Below, in pieces: positions 53,552 to 63,352 of a DNA stretch of 64,000 nt. Each line of letters begins with the position of its first letter. Positions within the stretch are counted from its first letter, which is position 1. A program made the translations under genes and the position numbers. A model generated the notes under the pieces. That model was given only the letters and a program-made list of their open reading frames with translations. It searched no databases and had not been told where the DNA came from. The DNA is from Sphingobacterium litopenaei (GTDB lineage Bacteria > Bacteroidota > Bacteroidia > Sphingobacteriales > Sphingobacteriaceae), in assembly GCF_014692495.1 (NCBI RefSeq), contig NZ_JACOIJ010000013.1:1-64000 (forward strand), read 5' to 3'.

Positions 53552-56035
53552 CTATTTTTGATTGTTTATTTTTTCCTCAAGCATCTTTATGAAATAACCT
53601 CCCACCACTGATCTCGCTTTAAAACCTGCTCGTGTAGGTTTATCCGTATAAACCCAATCAGACATAGGTACGCGATCTGTAGTTTCATACATAAATTTAT
53701 AAACAGGATTTATAAATTTTTGGAAAGTCACCATATCATCTGCTAAAGTTGCAGTCCACATAATCCAGTCTGTCTTTGTATATGTTCTTCTGTTATCAAG
53801 CGGTAAACCATATTGATTTTGCTTGGTGAGATAATAGTCTATTTCTGTTTTGAAGATAGATTTATCGAAGATATTCATATCCAAAAGCTTATCCCACACT
53901 AGGTTGTATTTTTGACTCCAAGTACCTTCCTTATCAAATGTGAGACGGTAATGATCGCCGTCTGCAGCCATAGATTTCCATTTTGCTGCCATATCCTTTG
54001 CTATGGCAATATATTTTTTGGATACATCCGTTTTTCCTAACATTTCCGCCAAATATCCATAGGAACCAATCGCTACGATAGCTTTGACCGATAAATTCGC
54101 ATTATGTGCAAAATGTCCGGCAAAATCATCTGTACACAATTGATTATCGGGATCCAAACCATGTTCTACCAAATAATCCGTCCATGTTGTAAGTACTTCC
54201 CAATGTTTTTTGGCATAATCAGCATTTTTCTCCATTCTAGCAATTGCATAAGTCAGAATCAGCATATTACCAGATTCTTCCACTGGCATATCACCCCCAT
54301 AGGTCTGCCCATTACCAATTGGATATGTCCCGATATCATGTGCAGCGAAAGGCTTTGTCCATTTTTTACTCGCACTGTAATAAAAAATATGATTGAGAAG
54401 ACCTTTTGCCAATTCGGGATTGTAATACAAATAAAGTGGTGCAGAAGGATAAGTAACATCCACAGTTCCAATAGAACCATTGCTGTCATTTTCCTTAGAT
54501 AACCATAGCAGATCACCATTCGGAGCCTGTACAAGTTTGTGCGCTGCGATAGACTGTCTGTACGACAAGGCTATCAAGGCTGCATATTCATATCCTCCTA
54601 CACGTATAGCCGTGTTCCATAGTTCGGCATCAAATTTATCACATGCCTGTTTCAATTTCGCAAAGTCTTTGTCTGCTAGTTGAAATTGTTTTTCAATCGT
54701 GCTGTTATCCTGTCTATTCCAATATGGACGAAGATTTTTACCAAAATATTGAATGGAATAAATATCATCGTATCCCAGCATAATTTTGTCAGAGTGTTTA
54801 GTAGAAACAGTAAAATTTTGGGTTAAGACAAGCTGATTTCCATTTGCTGTTGATTGAAGCGTTTGCCCTTTAAGAAATTGTTCGCGCAAAGTCGTTCCCT
54901 TTCCTGTAGCTGATTTCGATTTGTTCGCATCAGCAGCCATGTAAAAATAACCCCAGTCGATACGAATATGATCACCTTTTTTAGCCAACACTTCTTGACT
55001 TTTACTTCCTGTTTTTACATACTGTAAATTTCCAGATTTATACGTTGAACTAGTGGATTCTTGCAAAGGAGAATTTAATGCCCAATGTGAAGAAGCTTCG
55101 AGATAAAGCTGTACATCATGTTTTTTTCCATCCCGAGAGGTCACTTCGTAAGCTAAATAATTCACAGGCCTAGAAACTAATTCCAGATCGGTCAATAATA
55201 ATGGCGCAATAAAGGAAATGTTTAAATCAACTGGTCCACATTCAAATTGATAATGCGTTTGCGTTGCCTGAACATCTACTGATTTTTGAAGGGCGGTTTG
55301 TGTAAAGGAAATAGTATTTTTTCTTTCCGTATACATTCCAAAATCAAAATATCCATTAGCCACTCGATTATAACAGTAACCTGCTAAGATATTCTTGCCT
55401 TTTTTCAAAGTTTTAACCACTTCTTCAGAAAGTTTTACTCTCCGATTTTTGCCGGTAGCCTGTCCAGTATTAGCGACTTCGATCCCGTTTACATACATTA
55501 TAGCATCATCATCATGCGTAAATTCCAGATACACATTTTTACCACCTAAATCTTCGTTCAATATCACTTCCCGGCGTACCCAAATCTTAGGTTCCTGCCA
55601 ATCCGTTCTGGAATTAGGTTCATTATCCAACGTACCGTATGGAGCAGCTCCAGTTTTCCAATCCGAATCCGTAAAGTTGATTTGAGTCCAATCTTTAGAA
55701 GGTTCGTTCACCGTATATTTCGCAGACCAAATCTCGTGTTCACCCATCTTCGCAATAGCCTCAAGCTCAATTTCCTCTTTTCCAAGAAAACGATATACAA
55801 TACCATCGACTTTAACTACACCCAACAATGGAAACGGTTTGTCTGTCCAATGACGAACAGCATCATCATACAAATTATCCGAATAAGACCATGCACTAGT
55901 ATTGGGATCAATAGTAATTAAAGGAAATGCAGGTGCTCTAAGTTGATTTTTGGAGTTTGACTGCTGCGCTAACACATGTATAGCACAGCAAACCAAAACA
56001 ACCAAAAAAGTGATTTTATTTCTCAAAAAATTCAT
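53552..56035 (-). CDS. Secreted glutaminase-like protein (DUF4964/DUF5127/DUF4965/DUF1793)
   Basis: An 827-residue protein with a signal peptide (about 1-23, ending VLAQ). LRAPAFPLITIDPNTSAWSY (about 32-51), then RHWTDKPFPLLGVVKVDG, is the DUF4964 start. DUF5127 follows (about 250-450), then DUF4965 (CDKFDAELW, GGYEYAALIALSYRQSIAAH) and the DUF1793-type alpha-barrel end (HDIGTYPIGNGQTYGGDMPVEESGNML). A fungal relative (GtaA) is called glutaminase. In Bacteroidota the family travels with glycoside hydrolases, and its (alpha/alpha)6 barrel suggests a possible glycosidase. A jelly-roll-like insert (about 90-230, DDAIMYVNGIEVAN) is also seen. Confidence 0.85.
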   Translation of the reverse strand: MNFLRNKITFLVVLVCCAIHVLAQQSNSKNQLRAPAFPLITIDPNTSAWSYSDNLYDDAVRHWTDKPFPLLGVVKVDGIVYRFLGKEEIELEAIAKMGEHEIWSAKYTVNEPSKDWTQINFTDSDWKTGAAPYGTLDNEPNSRTDWQEPKIWVRREVILNEDLGGKNVYLEFTHDDDAIMYVNGIEVANTGQATGKNRRVKLSEEVVKTLKKGKNILAGYCYNRVANGYFDFGMYTERKNTISFTQTALQKSVDVQATQTHYQFECGPVDLNISFIAPLLLTDLELVSRPVNYLAYEVTSRDGKKHDVQLYLEASSHWALNSPLQESTSSTYKSGNLQYVKTGSKSQEVLAKKGDHIRIDWGYFYMAADANKSKSATGKGTTLREQFLKGQTLQSTANGNQLVLTQNFTVSTKHSDKIMLGYDDIYSIQYFGKNLRPYWNRQDNSTIEKQFQLADKDFAKLKQACDKFDAELWNTAIRVGGYEYAALIALSYRQSIAAHKLVQAPNGDLLWLSKENDSNGSIGTVDVTYPSAPLYLYYNPELAKGLLNHIFYYSASKKWTKPFAAHDIGTYPIGNGQTYGGDMPVEESGNMLILTYAIARMEKNADYAKKHWEVLTTWTDYLVEHGLDPDNQLCTDDFAGHFAHNANLSVKAIVAIGSYGYLAEMLGKTDVSKKYIAIAKDMAAKWKSMAADGDHYRLTFDKEGTWSQKYNLVWDKLLDMNIFDKSIFKTEIDYYLTKQNQYGLPLDNRRTYTKTDWIMWTATLADDMVTFQKFINPVYKFMYETTDRVPMSDWVYTDKPTRAGFKARSVVGGYFIKMLEEKINNQK

Positions 56036-56061
56036 AGTGTAGTGTTTAAAATAACCTGGCT

Positions 56062-57897
56062 CTAGTGAGCATACAACTTACGATGTACCTCAATTAATTG
56101 TGTTTCAGGAATCTTAATTACTTTGCGGTCATACGTCATTAGACCATTTGTTTCCACTTCTACATCTGTAGTTTGCGTATAAACTGCTGCAGAAAGTCCC
56201 ATTGGAATAAGTTTATCCAATTTTTCAATCAGTTGTCTATATCTGTTAAATAATTCTTCTTTATTCTTGAAACTTTGGTAGCCCCAATTGTCTTTTTGCT
56301 GCCAAACATGTCCATCTACAGGTAAACCAAGTCCACCAAACTCACCCAACGCCAAAATTTGTGTAGCTCCAAACAAATCTGGATCAGGCATAGCTGCGTC
56401 TGGATAGTTGTGAATATCCAAAATATGTCCAGTATTCATAAAATTACCACCACTAGCACTGTTCACTAATCTTGAATTATCCATCGCTATCGTCCATTCT
56501 GTAATTTCTTTAGTCTTAAATTGTCCCCAAGCTTCATTGAAAGGAACCCATACCACAATACTTGGATAATTATGCAATGTCTCCATAATGGTTTTCCATT
56601 CTTTACGGTAGTAAGCTTCAGATTCTGGAGAACGATTTTTGTCTCTTCTATCTCCTGAAATTTTTCCCGGCTGCATATCCCAGCTATTTCCTCCTAAATC
56701 CCCGCTCGGCATATCTTGCCAAACTAAAATTCCTAAACTATCACAATGACGATACCAACGTGCGGGCTCTACTTTGATATGTTTACGAATCATATTGAAG
56801 CCCATTTCTTTTGTTTTGATAACATCAAACTTAAGCGCTTCATCCGAGGGAGCAGTATGCAATCCATCAGGCCACCAGCCTTGATCAAGAGGTCCATATT
56901 GGAATACAAACTTGTTGTTAAGCAACATACGTTGAATACCATTTTTATCTTTTTCCATGGAAATTTTGCGCATAGCAAAATAGCTTTTTGCGCGGTCCAG
57001 CACTTTACCTTTACGGATTACCTGTACATCTAAATCGTACAATTTAGGGTTGGAAGGAGACCATTGTTCTAGATTTGGCACATTAATATCTAAAGTAGAA
57101 TTTACGTCACCAACTTGCTCTGTTACTACTTTATTACCATCTAATACCACTACTTTGACTTGATCTCCTGCGGTAGCTCCTCCAATATTAGAAGCAAAAG
57201 TTAGCTTTCCTTCATCCAATTGTGGAGTATGTTTTGTACTCGCGATATATGTTTTTGGCACACTCTCTAACCATACTGTTTGCCAAATTCCCGTCACTGG
57301 TGTATACCAAATTCCGTGAGGATTTTTAATTTGCTTACCTCTTGGTTGAGGACCGTCATCTGTAGGATCCCAAACACGAATCACAATATCTTGTTTGGCT
57401 CCTTTTTTTACAAAAGAAGTAATATCCATGCTAAATGAATCAAAACCACCCTCGTGTCGTCCAACTAAACTTCCATTCACATAGATATCACATTGCCAAT
57501 CTACCGCTCCAAAATGCAAAAGAATATTATCCTTATTCACCTTTTTATCCAAGGTAATGGTATTATGATACCATAAAGCCTTATCCTTTCCGACTTCTTT
57601 TCCTACACCTGATAAAGCAGATTCTACAGCAAAAGGCACTAATATTTTACCTTCCCATTTTTCTGGAAACTCTTTTCGGTCAGCGGCTGTAATAGCATAA
57701 TTCCATAAACCATTTAAGTTTTGCCAGTTCTTTTCACGAACCAACATAGGTCTAGGATATTCCGGATGAGGTTGTTGTGGATTAACTTTTTCACCCCAAG
57801 GAGTCGAAATTTTCGAACCCGCTGGTTTCCATTCTTGGGCAAAAGTAAGCTGGCCCGCCAGCATTAGGCATGCTACAAAAATCTTTCTTTTCATCAA
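56062..57897 (-). CDS. Glycoside hydrolase family 2 protein
   Basis: A 611-residue secreted enzyme (signal peptide about 1-20, cleaved after TFA). The three GH2 domains are in order: sugar-binding (about 50-210, LWYHNTITLDKK, WQCDIYVNGSLVGRHEGGF), immunoglobulin-like (about 215-310) and TIM barrel (about 320-600). The acid/base is Glu455 in VVWVPFNEAWGQ. The likely nucleophile is Glu519 in LALGEFGG. Family activities include beta-galactosidase, beta-glucuronidase and arabinosidase; the neighbouring GH127 suggests an arabinose- or galactose-containing target. It lies 22 bp after GH127. Confidence 0.9.
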   Translation of the reverse strand: MMKRKIFVACLMLAGQLTFAQEWKPAGSKISTPWGEKVNPQQPHPEYPRPMLVREKNWQNLNGLWNYAITAADRKEFPEKWEGKILVPFAVESALSGVGKEVGKDKALWYHNTITLDKKVNKDNILLHFGAVDWQCDIYVNGSLVGRHEGGFDSFSMDITSFVKKGAKQDIVIRVWDPTDDGPQPRGKQIKNPHGIWYTPVTGIWQTVWLESVPKTYIASTKHTPQLDEGKLTFASNIGGATAGDQVKVVVLDGNKVVTEQVGDVNSTLDINVPNLEQWSPSNPKLYDLDVQVIRKGKVLDRAKSYFAMRKISMEKDKNGIQRMLLNNKFVFQYGPLDQGWWPDGLHTAPSDEALKFDVIKTKEMGFNMIRKHIKVEPARWYRHCDSLGILVWQDMPSGDLGGNSWDMQPGKISGDRRDKNRSPESEAYYRKEWKTIMETLHNYPSIVVWVPFNEAWGQFKTKEITEWTIAMDNSRLVNSASGGNFMNTGHILDIHNYPDAAMPDPDLFGATQILALGEFGGLGLPVDGHVWQQKDNWGYQSFKNKEELFNRYRQLIEKLDKLIPMGLSAAVYTQTTDVEVETNGLMTYDRKVIKIPETQLIEVHRKLYAH

Positions 57898-57919
57898 ATT
57901 TGTGTTATTATGTTAATTA

Positions 57920-59965
57920 TTATTTTACAACTGGAAATGCTGATATACGCAATCTTGCTGCGCCCATCGGTATCAATTCTACGACCTGCTCTTTGCTGTC
58001 TACCACAAGCGGACTTAAAGGGAGCTCACCTGTCAATCCATGCCGATCAACTAACCATTCTTTCAGCTGTTTAGCTTTTATAGTGATGGATATAGGAACA
58101 GTATTCGCTTCAAAAGGAAATGAATCCTTAGGCCACGCTTTTTTGTTGACTGTCAAATTCTCTGGACGCTCCAACTCACTTTTTACAATACCATAGTTCC
58201 AATCGCTGGCAGGCAAAATTTCATAAGAAGGCCATTTTGAAGGGTCGGCATTCTCTTGCCATTTCGAATCCCCGATAGCTGACGCCTTACTGTCTTTTTC
58301 AACGTATTGCTCCTTTATTTTTAAAGAATAAGTCAAAGGGCCACGCATGATACTTACTGCATTTTTATTCTTTTCCCAAGTTTTGACTTTTACAGCCATA
58401 GGCAAAATAAGTTCTACCTTATCGTCATTATTCCACATACGATCAATTTTGAAGTATTTTGCTCCACGTGACACGTTATATTTTTTTCCATTGATTTTTA
58501 CCTCAGCTTTTTCAGCCCAATTTGGAATGCGTAAATAAAAGGGAAACTGAACATTTTTCTGTTTGGTGTTCACTTCAAAGTTTATCACTTCCTCAAATGG
58601 GTAATTAGAAGTTTGCTTAATACTTACTTCGCTTTTATTTCCGACTTTCACATCGACCGTCGATGCAGCATATAGAACCGCAGCTACACCATTATCATTC
58701 GTTGCCATATATAAATGTTCGGCATAATAAGGCCAACCTTGACTGTGGTTATGTTGACAACACCTAGAGCTGAATGGATTCATCATCAAAAATGGTCCAC
58801 TATTATCTATACCAGGCGCATGATTTTTACTGTCGCTAATCGTCATATTAGGACTAGTGATGTATCGCAAAGCTTTAAAATCTGCCGTCACAGCTGCTGG
58901 ATAAGTGTTAAAAGCCACTTCCTCCGCATGATCAGCCCAAAATGGATCGCCCGTGATGCCTAATAGAATCTCATTGGAAGCCATCTGTTCCACCATACCA
59001 CAAGTTTCTACGCCTTGTCGCGGATCCGTGTAACCAGGTCGAGCATTTTCATCAGCGCCAAACATTCCGCCTGGAACTTGTCCAAATACTTCGCGAACAA
59101 AATGAAAATTGTCATACGTAGCTTTTAAATGTTTTGCATCTTGGCTTTGTAAATAAAAGGTTGCTGGCTCTCGAAAACATTGCGCCACATTCACATTATG
59201 CCAATTCGGCAAATCATTTTGCTTTGTCCAATCCGCCGTATTGCGATGTAATTTTTCCGCTAAATCAAGCAGCCACTCATTTCCTTTAGTGCGATTATAT
59301 AACCAGTACACGGATAAGATATTATCCCCGCCACGACTATTTTCCCAATAATCTTTTAATAAGAAACTATCTGGTAAATTATATTGCCATTTGAAATAAT
59401 TGGTCATCAATGTCAATACGCGCTCATCTCCACTGTACTCATAATAGGATTGCAAGCACCAAAGCATAATCATATTTCCCCACAAGTCAGGTTTATTGTT
59501 TCGAAGAATTAGAGGTCCAAAGTAACCATCAGGACGTTGGCTTTGAATCGCTGCCTCCAACCAAATTTTGGATTCCTCAATTATCTTTGGATCATTCAAG
59601 ATATAGCCCAGATGCGCATAGCCTTTTAGCCAATACGGAACTTCCTCCCAACCATGATCTCCCGAACCATCTTTACTTAACCAAGCATTATTTTTCTTTG
59701 AAAGCCAAGCACTGATCTCGCCCAAATTACCTGTTAAGCCTTCTTTTTGCAATTCCAAATAGCGTCCTAACCATCCTGATGGTCGAATATTTCCGACAGG
59801 AAGCTTAATAAGCACATTTTGCTTCAAAGGCTGACGATTATTAATATAATAAGCATTGCTAGATTCTACTGGCAAGTCTTGTGTACTACCAATTGTTTCC
59901 TGCTGCGCAGATAAATTAGAAAAAGTCAAGCCTAAAACTAGTGCAAGAAATAAATGCCTTTTCAT
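57920..59965 (-). CDS. GH127/DUF1680 family protein, probable beta-L-arabinofuranosidase-type
   Basis: A 681-residue secreted protein (signal about 1-20, ending LSA). The (alpha/alpha)6 barrel pattern of DUF1680 is clear: NIRPSGWLGRYLELQ, SQRPDGYFGP and the active-site zinc ligands. Glu320 and Cys322 (in VETCGMVEQ) and Cys402-Cys403 (in SRCCQHNHSQGW) correspond to the Glu-x-Cys ... Cys-Cys set of Bifidobacterium HypBA1, where a cysteine is the nucleophile. The exact sugar cannot be read; related families act on arabinofuranose or aceric acid. First gene of the operon, divergent from the sensor kinase. Confidence 0.88.
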   Translation of the reverse strand: MKRHLFLALVLGLTFSNLSAQQETIGSTQDLPVESSNAYYINNRQPLKQNVLIKLPVGNIRPSGWLGRYLELQKEGLTGNLGEISAWLSKKNNAWLSKDGSGDHGWEEVPYWLKGYAHLGYILNDPKIIEESKIWLEAAIQSQRPDGYFGPLILRNNKPDLWGNMIMLWCLQSYYEYSGDERVLTLMTNYFKWQYNLPDSFLLKDYWENSRGGDNILSVYWLYNRTKGNEWLLDLAEKLHRNTADWTKQNDLPNWHNVNVAQCFREPATFYLQSQDAKHLKATYDNFHFVREVFGQVPGGMFGADENARPGYTDPRQGVETCGMVEQMASNEILLGITGDPFWADHAEEVAFNTYPAAVTADFKALRYITSPNMTISDSKNHAPGIDNSGPFLMMNPFSSRCCQHNHSQGWPYYAEHLYMATNDNGVAAVLYAASTVDVKVGNKSEVSIKQTSNYPFEEVINFEVNTKQKNVQFPFYLRIPNWAEKAEVKINGKKYNVSRGAKYFKIDRMWNNDDKVELILPMAVKVKTWEKNKNAVSIMRGPLTYSLKIKEQYVEKDSKASAIGDSKWQENADPSKWPSYEILPASDWNYGIVKSELERPENLTVNKKAWPKDSFPFEANTVPISITIKAKQLKEWLVDRHGLTGELPLSPLVVDSKEQVVELIPMGAARLRISAFPVVK

Positions 59966-60005
59966 CAGTGTAGATAGGATTATAATTTTGAAATAATTGA
60001 TTACT

Positions 60006-60038
60006 CAAATATAAAAGCCTTATTCCTAATCCTGTCAA
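60006..60038 (-). promoter_or_regulatory. Promoter of the GH127-GH2-DUF4965 operon
   Basis: On the minus strand, TTG (60038-60036), 22 bp, TATATTTG (60013-60006), an exact TAnnTTTG. The GH127 ATG is about 40 bp downstream. Confidence 0.5.
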
Positions 60039-60120
60039 CAATTTATCTCAAAATAATATCGTTTTGTATCAATGCACCCTATTTATCCCTTCGAATGCTA
60101 CTATAGATATATTCTTTGTA

Positions 60121-60128
60121 TATTTTTG
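60121..60128 (+). promoter_or_regulatory. -7 element of the sensor kinase gene
   Basis: TATTTTTG is an exact TAnnTTTG, 65 bp before the ATG at 60194. No good -33 element was seen. Its presence here supports the downstream start, since the upstream in-frame ATG at 60116 precedes it. Confidence 0.4.
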
Positions 60129-60193
60129 TAGAAATAGGTTATATATTTATAACAATTACAGATACCATTATAAACAAAAATTTTCACGACAGC

Positions 60194-63100
60194 ATGATGA
60201 AATATATAGGTCTATGGTTATGCGCCCTCATAGTTATTATACTTCCTACAGCGTTGTATGCCCAGCCCTATTACTTCAATCATTACCAAATCAATGATGG
60301 TCTTTCCAATAATACAGTTATCTGTAGCATGCAAGACAGTTACGGTTTTTTGTGGTTCGGAACTAAAGATGGTCTCGATCGATTTGATGGAAATAGCTTC
60401 AAACATTTTGATATCAAGAATCAACTACGCAATACAATTGCTAACAATATAATTTCGCTAGTAGAAGATGACCACAAACAAATTTGGATCGGCACCGATC
60501 AGGGAATTTACATTTATAATCCGCTATATGAAACTTTTACATTACTGAATCAAGAATTCGCTAATTCTGACGTCCCCGTAATCAAAAAAGATTACAGAAA
60601 TAATATTTGGTTTATCGCTAACCAAAATCTTTATTTTTATGATTTCACTAAAAAAATAATCAAAAAAATAACCGCTGACCAAAATAATATTTCTGCTTTA
60701 TACTGTACGAATGAAGGTAAATTATATTATGGAACATTCACTGGAAAAATATGTTTATTAGAACAATTTGAATCAAAAACCATTCTCGACCTTGAACGCA
60801 TATATGGCCCTAAAGATTGGTTTGCCATTCAAAAAATTATTGAAAATGATCGAGGACAATTAATTTTTGGCACCTCTAAGGCAGGGGTTGGATCCATATC
60901 AAAAGGTGACAAAACAGTAAATTGGCTGTTAGGAATCGAACATCTGAGGCAATTTTTATATGTACGCGACATCTTTCAATTGAATAATCAAGAATATTGG
61001 TTTGCTACCGAATCAGGGCTATTCATATATAATATTGAAAGTAAAAAATTCATCAATATCAAGAAAGCAGAAAATAATCCTTGGGGTCTATCCGACAACG
61101 CTATTTACAACATTCTAAAAGATAAAGATGGAGGAATTTGGTTGGGCACATATTTTGGCGGCATTAATTACTACCATAAGAATAATAATCTTATTCAGAA
61201 ATTCATGTCCAAAATGCAAGGAGGAGATCTGTTAGGAACAGTAGTTCGAGTCATCAACAAAGATAAAAATGGTAAAATCTGGCTGGGTACAGAAAATGGA
61301 GGACTGAGTAAGCTCGATCCCCTTACTAATAAGATAGAAAACTATAGTGTTGAAAATGTAGGTCTAGCAGACAATAATATACACGGTCTCCTAACATATG
61401 AAGACAATATCATACTTGGCACCTTCGTCTACGGTATGGATATTTTCAATTCTACACAAAAAAGGGTTATTTACCACGCCGAATATGATGGCAACTCTTC
61501 AACTTCATTAAAAAGCAACTTCTTATATGATATAAAAAAGAGTAAATCTGGAAAAATATTACTTGCTTCGACGCGTGGGCATTATTCCTTCGATATAAAA
61601 AACAAATTCTTTCATCCCATACTAGATGTTCCTTTTAGAATGTCTTATACTACGGTATTCGAAGATAGCAATGGATATGTATGGTTAGGCACTTGGAGAA
61701 ATGGGCTATATATGTATCACCCAAACAAAAAAATTAAAAAACATTTTATTCATCAAGCAGACAACCCAAATTCACTACCCAACAATAAGATTAATTTTAT
61801 TGCTGAAGATTCCAAGGGAAATATTTGGATAGCTACCGAAGGTGGCCTGAGTAAGTTAATATACAAAAATGGTGATTTTGAATTTGTTAAGCCTAAAATA
61901 TCGCTTCCTAGTAAAATTGTTTTCGCGATATTAGAAGATAAAAGTAATAACCTTTGGATTACTACATCTAAAGGTCTAACTAGATATAACCCTACATCAA
62001 ATAATACACGATTATTTAATATAGAATCAGGATTGCCCTCGATTCAGTTTAATTATAACTCAGCATTTGATGATGGAGAGGGAAATTTTTATTTCGGCAC
62101 TATCAATGGTTTGATTCGGTTCAATCCAGAAAAACTTAATCAAATAAAATACAATGCTAATACGCCTATTTATATTACCAAATTAACCATCAATAATAAG
62201 GAAATCCATCAATATGATCCTGATTCACTATTGAAACATTCTATACTATTTACTGATGAAATCATTCTTCAATACAACCAGTCCTCATTTAGCCTGGATT
62301 TTACAGCTTTACTATTTGATTCGCCACAATCCGTAAAATACAGTTATAAATTGGATGGTATAAATAAAGATTGGGTCACAACAAATGGTTCCAATCGCGC
62401 ACATTTTACTAAATTACTGCCAGGAAATTACGATTTCGTCGTGAAAGCTGAGGATCCAAATGGCATAGCCATCAGCAGCGAACGCAAACTTAAAATAAAA
62501 ATACTACCTCCATTTTGGGCAAGTATTCCAGCTTTCATTCTTTACTTCATTATTATTATAGGACTTATTTTATTTGTAGCATATCATTTCAGTGAACGAA
62601 TAAAGCAAAAGAATAAAGAACATTTATTGACCATTCAAAATCAACGTGAACAAGAGCTTTATCAAGCAAAAATTAATTTTTATACGGATGTAGTACACGA
62701 AATTCGTACACCCCTTACGTTGATAAAAGCACCGCTGGAGAAATTGATTAGTAAAGTACCTGAAAATCCAATTACGGATAAATTGCTAAAGAATATTCAA
62801 AATAATACAGAACGTTTGATATCGCTGAGCAATCAACTGTTGGATTTTAGAAAAGTAGAAACCAAAGGTTTTAAATTCCATTTTGAACTAAAAAACATTA
62901 GCCTCGCGACGCAGGATATTGTTGATAACTTCAGAGAGACTCTAGATTCACAACATAAGAAATTGACCTATGTCATAGCAAAAAACATTGAATCGTATAT
63001 CGATTTGGATGCTTATGAAATTATTTGCAATAATTTACTCAACAACGCTTTGAAATATTCCAAAAAGATAATTGAATTACATCTTGAAAAAGATGAAGAG

Positions 63101-63352
63101 AACAGTGTATTACTATTAACCATTAAAAATGATGGCCTGCTTATCCCTGATGAAGATAGAGAATACGTTTTCGAGCCTTTTAACCGCTTAGAACACAACA
63201 AAAGCATACCTGGAAGCGGATTAGGACTGGCATTATCGCAATCTCTGGCACTCAAAATGAATGGAATAATTAATTACAATATTGATAATAAAAATCTTAA
63301 TACCTTTACGCTACGACTACCTTTAAACCAAACTTATGTCTATGAATGCTAA
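60194..63352 (+). CDS. Two-component sensor histidine kinase with N-terminal propeller (HTCS-type sensor)
   Basis: 1052 residues from the ATG at 60194 (signal MMKYIGLWLCALIVIILPTALYAQ). The periplasmic part (about 25-680) has many two-component propeller repeats of the form GxLWFGTxxGLxRF, followed by a Y_Y_Y domain (about 690-770: YSYKLDGINKDWVTTNGSNR). A TM helix lies at about 777-798. The HisKA domain carries His835 in VHEIRTPLTLIKAPLEKL, and the HATPase has FEPFNRLEH and GSGLGLALSQ. This is the sensor half of the hybrid systems that control glycan loci in Bacteroidota, but it ends before any receiver domain. The regulator is the next, overlapping gene. Confidence 0.9.
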   Translation: MMKYIGLWLCALIVIILPTALYAQPYYFNHYQINDGLSNNTVICSMQDSYGFLWFGTKDGLDRFDGNSFKHFDIKNQLRNTIANNIISLVEDDHKQIWIGTDQGIYIYNPLYETFTLLNQEFANSDVPVIKKDYRNNIWFIANQNLYFYDFTKKIIKKITADQNNISALYCTNEGKLYYGTFTGKICLLEQFESKTILDLERIYGPKDWFAIQKIIENDRGQLIFGTSKAGVGSISKGDKTVNWLLGIEHLRQFLYVRDIFQLNNQEYWFATESGLFIYNIESKKFINIKKAENNPWGLSDNAIYNILKDKDGGIWLGTYFGGINYYHKNNNLIQKFMSKMQGGDLLGTVVRVINKDKNGKIWLGTENGGLSKLDPLTNKIENYSVENVGLADNNIHGLLTYEDNIILGTFVYGMDIFNSTQKRVIYHAEYDGNSSTSLKSNFLYDIKKSKSGKILLASTRGHYSFDIKNKFFHPILDVPFRMSYTTVFEDSNGYVWLGTWRNGLYMYHPNKKIKKHFIHQADNPNSLPNNKINFIAEDSKGNIWIATEGGLSKLIYKNGDFEFVKPKISLPSKIVFAILEDKSNNLWITTSKGLTRYNPTSNNTRLFNIESGLPSIQFNYNSAFDDGEGNFYFGTINGLIRFNPEKLNQIKYNANTPIYITKLTINNKEIHQYDPDSLLKHSILFTDEIILQYNQSSFSLDFTALLFDSPQSVKYSYKLDGINKDWVTTNGSNRAHFTKLLPGNYDFVVKAEDPNGIAISSERKLKIKILPPFWASIPAFILYFIIIIGLILFVAYHFSERIKQKNKEHLLTIQNQREQELYQAKINFYTDVVHEIRTPLTLIKAPLEKLISKVPENPITDKLLKNIQNNTERLISLSNQLLDFRKVETKGFKFHFELKNISLATQDIVDNFRETLDSQHKKLTYVIAKNIESYIDLDAYEIICNNLLNNALKYSKKIIELHLEKDEENSVLLLTIKNDGLLIPDEDREYVFEPFNRLEHNKSIPGSGLGLALSQSLALKMNGIINYNIDNKNLNTFTLRLPLNQTYVYEC

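Noticed and set aside
60116-60193. Upstream start for the sensor kinase
   Set aside because: It would precede the predicted promoter -7 element, and the signal peptide starts cleanly at 60194.
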